Below, piece by piece: positions 58,001 through 64,000 of a stretch of DNA of 64,000 nucleotides; the first letter of the stretch is position 1, and each line of letters opens with the position of its first letter. Source of the DNA: Ovis canadensis (Eukaryota > Chordata > Mammalia > Artiodactyla > Bovidae); NCBI RefSeq assembly GCF_042477335.2, contig NC_091253.1, forward strand, positions 95,184,501-95,248,500, in the 5' to 3' direction. The notes beneath the pieces were generated by a model. It made no database searches. It was not told where the DNA came from and worked only from the letters and a program-made list of their open reading frames with translations. Both the position numbers and the translations under genes were made by a program.

Positions 58001-60117
58001 TTTTTTTTTTTTTTTTAAAACAGCATATCTGCATTTTCCATTTAGGAGAGCTATATATTATTAGCTTACATTTTTGGGTAGTAAAACAGTACATTGCTGA
58101 CTGTAAAACATGAACTTTATTATCTGCTGAAAATTGATTTGGCATTTATAGCCACTGTGTACTAGACTGTTTTTCTGGTTTTAACATCAATGCTTGCAAG
58201 CGATGATTTGTGTAAAAAAACAGAAATGAAATTGCCATGGACAGACAACTGCTAGTGTCCTTCGTAAGTGAACTTTTGGATAATGCACCTGGTTATTGGT
58301 TTCTTTTAATAGATGCATCTAAATGCTGTCAAGACCGAAAAACACAGCAGCCCCTGTACTGTCACTGTGTTTTACCTTGCAAGTTGATTTGCCATTGTTT
58401 CAGGCTAACTCTTTGCTGTAGCACACAAGCCTCCTGCTAGCTATGAAAGACAGCTAGCTATATCAGCAGCAAATATCCAATTATAAGTGTAGATCGTGCA
58501 GACATTACTTTTTTTTGTAGCAGGCATTTAGAAGTTCCAGCTTCTTTTCAAACCCTGGCACCAGTTCCCTTTTTCTTTTTAAATTATTTTCTGTTACTAT
58601 TTCTGAGTATTTGACCTTTTAGTTCTATGGATTTTAAAAGAATATTTGGAAATTTTTACAAGGCATCTTCCTGCACAGTTAATAATAGTCTATTGAAAAA
58701 AAAGATAATATTTTTTAGAATAAACACTTGTTTAATAGGCATTATATCATCCAGAAATGTTTATTAACTGTTTTGTCCCTACACTGATATTTGAGGTTTG
58801 CAAAGGAGATGCTGTAAAACCATATTCTGAACAGACTTTGGAATCATCAAAGGAACAAAATACATTTGAGAGCCGGAAGATTGATCTTGAAAGTGCCTTC
58901 AGTTTACAGGTGTTGAAACTGAGGCTCAGGTGATTTTGTAAAGTAAGTAGATTCTCGCAGTCCACTCGTCTTACCATGCTGCTTCTAAATCTCACGTGCA
59001 CGTTCAGTCACATTGCCATCTTGGTGTCAGTCATCCTTTGTTGCCTTTTACTTTCTACCCTGGATTTCTCTTACCATGTGCTCTCTCCCTGTCCACTCCA
59101 CGGCCTCAGGTCCATGTGAGGGAAAACTCTGTAACAGTAATCACTTGACCTGTGGCAAAGGTGTGCCATCAAATGTATCTTACAGTTGTTTGGAAGTTAG
59201 AGAGCCTAAATATGGTTAATTATTGAGTATTGAGCAGATCGAATAATCTTCTTAGTAAGGATGTGACGACTGAGGGCATTCAGGTAGTGGACTTTTGTGG
59301 GTTGCTGAAAAATGTACCAGGGGCCAAATAACTCTGGTTCAGTCTCTCCCCATGCCATGCCTTCGAGGAATTTTGAGTTCTTATGCTCCAGGCAGAGAAG
59401 TAAACAGTAGTTATGATATGGAATAGCAAGAGCCTAGAGATAGGTGCAGGAACCCAGAGGCAGGTAGTACCTGATGGGATTAGGAGTCAAGCACAGAGGG
59501 GGAGGGCGTGTGGACCATGGGCTTATGGGCCTTGACTGTCTCCTGCTTCTCCAGATTGGATCTCTGTTAATGGTACTTAATTTTTAGTTTGCTGTTCTTA
59601 TACTGAGGACAGGATACTGATTTTTGTTTATTAAGTTTTAATAGCTCTGTGTGACAGTGGGTACGGCATTGCTCGAAAGCAATTTCTTTGTGTACAATTG
59701 TGGTTCTTTGGTGGCTGACAGTGTCTAGTGGAATACATCATTAACTTAAATGACTCATAACCTGAGAACAATAGGATTTCACACCTGACCAAGAAGCAGG
59801 TTTATCTGGCTGGCTTTCTCAAACAGCTGTTTGCATTAATTAATATTAATGTAAATGTACTTTCTGAGAATGTCTAGCTTAATTATGTTTTTCAACCCAT
59901 AGAGTTCCAATCAAAGGAAACAGGAAATCCTCTTAATCTCAGAGGGAGTATATAACTGCCATCTCTGAACAGAATAAATCTCTGATAGTATAGTAAGCCT
60001 TTTATTGAAAGCCTGTACAGCCAGGCCCCAAGGCTAGGCACCTTGTATACTTAAACTAAGTCTCACAGTTCTGCAAAGGGTTTCTGTGACCATGACGTCT
60101 ATTAATATTGGAAACCC
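55068..60117 (+). other. RUNX1T1: RUNX1T1 intron 1a (first part)
   Basis: Begins at the GTGAGT donor. Mostly unique AT-rich sequence, with A and T runs near 57776-57797 and 58002-58016. I searched for exon 2 (encoding RTEKHSTMPDSPVDV) and did not find it. This intron also holds t(8;21) breakpoints in human (established knowledge). Confidence 0.8.
58885..58980 (-). mobile_element. Probable MIR SINE fragment, antisense
   Basis: TTTACAGGTGTTGAAACTGA followed by GGCTCAGGTGATTTTGTAAA resembles the antisense MIR segment (ACAGATGAGGAAACTGAGGC in the family). Only a short part is preserved. Confidence 0.55.
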
Positions 60118-60175
60118 AAAGAGCAGGTAAATTAAGCATTTTCCCCAAAGAGCAGGTAAATTAAGCATTTTCCCC
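60118..60175. repeat. Perfect 29-bp tandem duplication
   Basis: Two identical 29-base units, 60118-60146 and 60147-60175, each beginning AAAGAGCAGGTAAATTAAGC and ending TTTTCCCC. Lack of divergence suggests a recent event or an assembly artefact. Confidence 0.95.
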
Positions 60176-60261
60176 GAAGACACATAGATATCATTAAATG
60201 GCAGAGAAGGGATTCTCTCTGGTCTGTCAGCTGATTTTTTTATTCCTTTTTAAAAACTTTT
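60176..60261 (+). other. Intron 1a spacer
   Basis: Short unique spacer ending in T-rich sequence that leads into the antisense SINE. Confidence 0.4.
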
Positions 60262-60540
60262 CTTTGTTTATTTATTTTTGGCTGTGCTAGGTCGGCCTTG
60301 CTGCCCCCTTGTAGTTGCGATGCACGGCCTTCTCATGGAGGTGGCATCTTTCGTTGCAGAGTATGGCCTCTAGGGCTTGCAGGCTTCAGGAGTTGTGGCC
60401 CATGGGCTCAGTAGTTGTGACTTGCAGGCTCTTGGGCTTAGTTACCTTGGGGCATGTGAAATCTTCCTGGACCAGAAATTGAACGCATGTCCCTTGCATT
60501 GGCAGGTGGGTTTTTAATCATTGGAACACCACGGAAGTCC
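60262..60540 (-). mobile_element. Long CHR-type SINE, antisense
   Basis: The plus strand shows a TTATTTTTGGCTGTGCTAGG start, repeated GTAGTTGTGACTTGCAGGCT-type phrases, then GGGCATGTGAAATCTTCCTG, CATTGGCAGGTGGGTTTTTA and a final ACCACGGAAGTCC. This order is that of a long cetartiodactyl tRNA-derived SINE in reverse. CpG sites have largely decayed. Confidence 0.85.
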
Positions 60541-61062
60541 TTGTTTTCTTTTTTTTTAAAGGAAGGGTGAGTGTGTTACGTTTGGTGAGAGGATGTTTTG
60601 TAATGGAAGCTAGGTGGAAATGTTTGAAGAGGGATGTTTGAATTTGGAGTGGAGTAGCAGGGAAGGTGGAGTTCTTGGTGCTGGAAACTAAAAATGGAAA
60701 ACCATTAGCCTCAGTCGTCAAGAGTGATCTTGGGTAAAACAGGTTAGGAGAGTAGTTATTTCTCTGTGTATTTCTACGCTTGAGAGAATGCAATGGGGAG
60801 TAATAGGCATCAGGGGACTAATGTCCTTATTTTGAAAAGTCTAATAGAAATTGTAAATTGACTTCCTGATGAAGCCGTGTAGGTTAACTAAGATATCACC
60901 TTTCTAGGCTTTTGACATGATGTAATTCTGGCTATCTTTTGTTGATCAGAACCTCAGATGGAGTATTTTCTGTGTTTTGGACGATAGTAGGAAAATGGAA
61001 CTCAAATGATGTGTTCAACACATGGGCAAACAAAATTGTTGAATATTGTGTGGTTAAAATTT
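60541..61062 (+). other. Intron 1a, no exon recognised
   Basis: Unique sequence starting with a T-rich stretch; no supported features. Confidence 0.45.
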
Positions 61063-61235
61063 GTCATGAAAGTCGCTCAGTCGTATCCGACTCTTTGCCA
61101 CCCCATGGAATGCTCCAGGCTAGAATACTGGAGTGGGTAGCCTTTCCCTTCTCAAGGGGATCTTCCCAACCCAGGGATTGAACCCAGGTCTCCCTCACTG
61201 CAGGGGGACTGTTTACCAGCTGAGCAACAAGGGAA
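61063..61235 (-). mobile_element. Bov-tA SINE, antisense, internally deleted
   Basis: GAAAGTCGCTCAGTCGTATC runs through CCACCCCATGGAATGCTCCA (the segment naming the CAGGCTCCTC block is missing), then GATCTTCCCAACCCAGGGAT and AGCTGAGCAACAAGGGA. The central deletion shortens it to about 170 bp. Confidence 0.92.
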
Positions 61236-62375
61236 AAATATCAAAACTCTTGGTCATGAGGCTGCTGGGCACCCATGTTCTGCCCCAGGAGGTTCTAGGC
61301 AGGCAGACTGTTAGCAGAAAATGAGCACACTGTAGGAAAGCACATTAACTTTTTCACCATGCCCTTACCCCCCCACCTTCTAAAAAAAAAGCAGTTGATT
61401 TAAAAATTGTGGGCGGTTTTCCCTAGAAGATTTCACTTCTGTTTTCCACATTTCTCTTTTAAGGGCTAAGTGATAAGTGCAGTCTGTAAAAAGTCTCACT
61501 TTATTAGAGGGATTCTTTTAATTCTGTGTGGTTTATTAACATCGTACCGTGTACTTTGATGCTCACGCAAGAAAGTAAATTTGAAAGTACCGATGAGAAC
61601 ATGATGCTGTAAAGAGTTTGGCCTTAAGAGCTATGTAATTAGATAGGCAGAAATGCTCTTTAGGAAGAAGGGATGTTAGAGGGTGTCTTTATCATGTGTT
61701 TATGGCTTTAACAAGAGTCTTAAAGAGTTTGACAAAATAAACAGACCATTCTTAATAATCAGGGATGATTGTGATGGGGTGCTAAGTTATTTAGAACTTT
61801 GGGAAAGACAGTTGCACTTCTGAGCATATCATTCCTATACATTTGAGCTTTGCATGATGTAAACTTCCCTGCCTTCCTCTGGACTTGTTTGGTTTAATGA
61901 TGCTTGAGTTATTGGGAGGAAAATGCATAATAAAATTTGAGGGTCCTGTGGTAACAATTTATATATTCTTTCATTCGAAATGCTTAACATGTGTCCCGAC
62001 AAAGATATGACTGGAACAAAGAAAGGCCTTGATTCTGACACTTTCCCTGTGAAATAGGCATTGTTTCCTCTTTATAGTGTTTCTGTCTGAACCTGCATAC
62101 TCACACTTATGGCAACATCTCATTTGAAAGGTCTGTTAATATTTATTTTTTTTTCTGCTCTAGTATTAGTTGTATGAGACAGCCTAGAGACAGGAAAATA
62201 TTAAGGAATCAAAGTGAAGATTTTATTTTGTCCATAGAAAGCACTTTATTTTCTCCCAGTCTTTCTGCAGTGTTCTTACTGATTGGTTTATAGAATACAG
62301 AATAATAGAGACCAGAGGTAAAACCTCGCTTGTCAATTACCCAAGCATTCTCTTGTATACCAGTGTTTGCTTGTG
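61236..62375 (+). other. Intron 1a, no exon recognised
   Basis: AT-rich unique sequence; a C run at about 61368-61374 and an A run at 61383-61390. No gene features were seen. Confidence 0.45.
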
Positions 62376-62582
62376 TGTGCTATGCTTAGTCGCTCAGTCG
62401 TATCCAGCTCTTTGAGACCCCCTGGACTATAGCCCTCCCAGGCTCCTCTGTCCATGTGGATTCTCCAGGCAAGAATATCGGAGTTGCCATGCTCCTCTCC
62501 AGGTCCTCTTCCCAAGCCAGGGATCGAACTCAGGTCTCCCACATTGCTGGCTGATTCTTTAGCATCTCAGCCACCAGGGAAG
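62376..62582 (-). mobile_element. Bov-tA SINE, antisense
   Basis: Antisense full-length form: TGCTTAGTCGCTCAGTCGTA, CCTCCCAGGCTCCTCTGTCC, GATTCTCCAGGCAAGAATAT, AGCCAGGGATCGAACTCAGG and AGCCACCAGGGAAGC. An A run follows shortly at 62604-62618. Confidence 0.94.
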
Positions 62583-62849
62583 CTTGCTGGTTATGAAATA
62601 TCAAAAAAAAAAAAAAAGGTATATATAGATGTGATCAAGCTTTCACAGATTTTTCAAGTTTTTGTACAATTTAGGAGTCTTTCTAAAGAACTTTGCTGGA
62701 AAAAAAAAAAGTTACCTGTTGTTATTTAACTATTTGTTACATAGAGGAATATCTTTCTGGGTGTTTCCCCACCCCCCTCCTTTGGTCCCAACTTTTAGCA
62801 CATCTTATTACCTGGTGGTTTTGTTTTTTTTTTTCATTTTTAATTCACT

Positions 62850-62935
62850 CCTTTCAGAGTCTGGAGAACTAGTTAAAATCTCTGAATCTGCTACTTACTC
62901 CCTGTTGTTTTGGGCAAGTAACATAATTTCCCAGG
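62850..62935 (+). mobile_element. Probable MIR SINE fragment
   Basis: GAGTCTGGAGAACTAG followed by CTCTGAATCTGCTACTTACT and TTTTGGGCAAGTAACATAAT keeps the order of the MIR head and core. Confidence 0.55.
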
Positions 62936-63354
62936 TGAAGAATGTCTTTCTGCTTATTTTTCATCTATATTTTACTCATATATTCTGGGGATAAAGCCTT
63001 TTGGTACTTTGGTAGATTTTGCTTCATATGTTCTGTGGGTAAAGCATATTGGTGTGATGTTAATATACCTATTCCTAAAACTTCTTAGAGAATCAAACCA
63101 TTTTGTAGTGTTTTCCAGAGAGCAAACGGGTATCTCTTTAAGACCCAAAGTTGCTTCTGCTTACTTGTTTAAAATTTCTACTCCTGTTGGTCAGTTATTT
63201 TGAATGGCCCTGGTCTTTCAGCTGTCAGCTATGTTCTTTATCAGTTTGTGCTGGATGTGCTGTAGCTTTTGCTTTATGATTTGAGTTTATATTATAAACA
63301 ATAAGATATGTTGTGTTTATGAGGCCAGAGAGCGCAGGACATTGGGAATGTCAG

Positions 63355-63470
63355 CAGCTGAGTGTGAGTCAGACTTCTTCCGCTTCGTGGTATCACCAGG
63401 AACAAGCAAGTCGTTTCACTGTCTGTCTGAGCGTCACTTTCCTTGTCTGAGAAGCAAGGCTTCTGCTTTG
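63355..63470 (+). mobile_element. Probable MIR SINE fragment
   Basis: GTGTGAGTCAGACTTCTTCC, then ACAAGCAAGTCGTTTCACTG and GTCTGAGCGTCACTTTCCTT, has the layout of a diverged MIR. Confidence 0.5.
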
Positions 63471-64000
63471 CTGACTTCTGTTTTGCAGTATGGTGGTAGT
63501 GATTATGATTGTTAGCATGCTCTGTCTCTTTGAAAAGCAGAGTACAGGACTTTTACATATAAGCAGTAAAGATTAAAGTCAGACAGTGATACACTCTGGA
63601 CTTAAAGCATAGGGGAGAGTTTTTCAATGACACAGAAGGACTCTAGGGTGTTGTGCTTGTGAGTTTTGTCTATAGTCGGTAGAATTTTCTCTCCCTTCTG
63701 CCTACCCTCTTTCTGTTCCTGTGCCCACACGTCCACCCATTCCAGTAATTGGCTAGCTTGAAAACCATATAACCAAAGTTAGAGTGGTGAGTAAAATCGT
63801 GAAGTGAATGCTTAGGTGAAAATGTGGAAAGCCCATCTTGTTCTGTTTTGTGTTCCCCCAGATGTTAACTAGTGGCGGTTTTAATTTCTGGAGTCATTTT
63901 AGGTGTCTCTGAGACTTTTCCTCCTGACTGATTTTCCTTTCTCTTAGCAGGAGACATTGCCCAGAGAGCTGAATTCTAACCTTTTATGTATTCCAGGATA
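63471..64000 (+). other. RUNX1T1: Intron 1a at the right window edge, no exon recognised
   Basis: Unique AT-rich sequence. A pyrimidine tract followed by TTAGCAG near 63950 resembles a splice acceptor, but the sequence after it does not encode RUNX1T1 exon 2. Confidence 0.5.

Noticed and set aside
63940..64000. Pyrimidine tract plus TTAGCAG at the right edge, considered as the RUNX1T1 exon 2 acceptor
   Set aside because: The following bases do not encode the RTEKHSTMPDSPV segment expected of exon 2.
1..64000. Possible bacterial-type systems (CRISPR, operons, prophage)
   Set aside because: The window is mammalian nuclear DNA; no spaced repeat arrays, operon-like gene runs or prokaryotic signals are present.

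Overview
This is nuclear DNA from a ruminant, most likely a bovid. The window carries BovB (RTE-type) LINE pieces, Bov-tA/Bov-A2 SINEs built on the BovB tail, CHR-type tRNA SINEs, and LTRs resembling bovine endogenous retrovirus families, set in AT-rich sequence with a few sharp CpG islands. No prokaryotic gene, RNA gene or CRISPR array was seen, and almost all short open frames are chance or lie inside repeats.

The locus can be named. An 88-base coding segment at 41599-41686 (+) encodes MISVKRNTWRALSLV... through ...FEYCQ and ends at a GTAAGG donor. I recognise it as the N-terminus of the MTG8b isoform of RUNX1T1 (ETO, MTG8, CBFA2T1). At 55061-55067 the sequence ATGCCCG followed by GTGAGT is the very short coding part of the MTG8a first exon (Met-Pro, then a split Asp codon). 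Both exons end in phase 1, as needed to join the shared exon 2, which I do not find here and which should lie to the right. The window is therefore the 5' end of RUNX1T1, read left to right: upstream flank, alternative promoters and first exons, and the long 5' introns. The interval 41687-55060 corresponds to the human intron in which many t(8;21) breakpoints fall.

Layout. 0-14.6 kb: intergenic flank with a BovB fragment, two solo LTR-like elements, SINEs, a MIR and a MER5A. 14.6-16.3 kb: a large CpG island with a candidate distal first exon (ATG at 15354, donor at 15382). 16.3-22.4 kb: unique AT-rich sequence. 22.4-23.1 kb: a second CpG island with another candidate first exon (ATG at 22870, donor at 22943). 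23-41.5 kb: intron, with ruminant repeats concentrated at 27.7-38.5 kb. 41.5 kb: exon 1b, with a strong splice acceptor upstream of its ATG. 41.7-55 kb: a repeat-poor intron with an unassigned GC-rich patch near 45.7 kb. 54.7-55.1 kb: CpG island and exon 1a. 55.1-64 kb: the start of intron 1a.

All four coding starts (two recognised, two predicted) end one base into a codon. Each could thus give RUNX1T1 a different N-terminus in front of one common body. RUNX1T1 is a nuclear corepressor scaffold; none of its conserved nervy-homology domains lies in this window.
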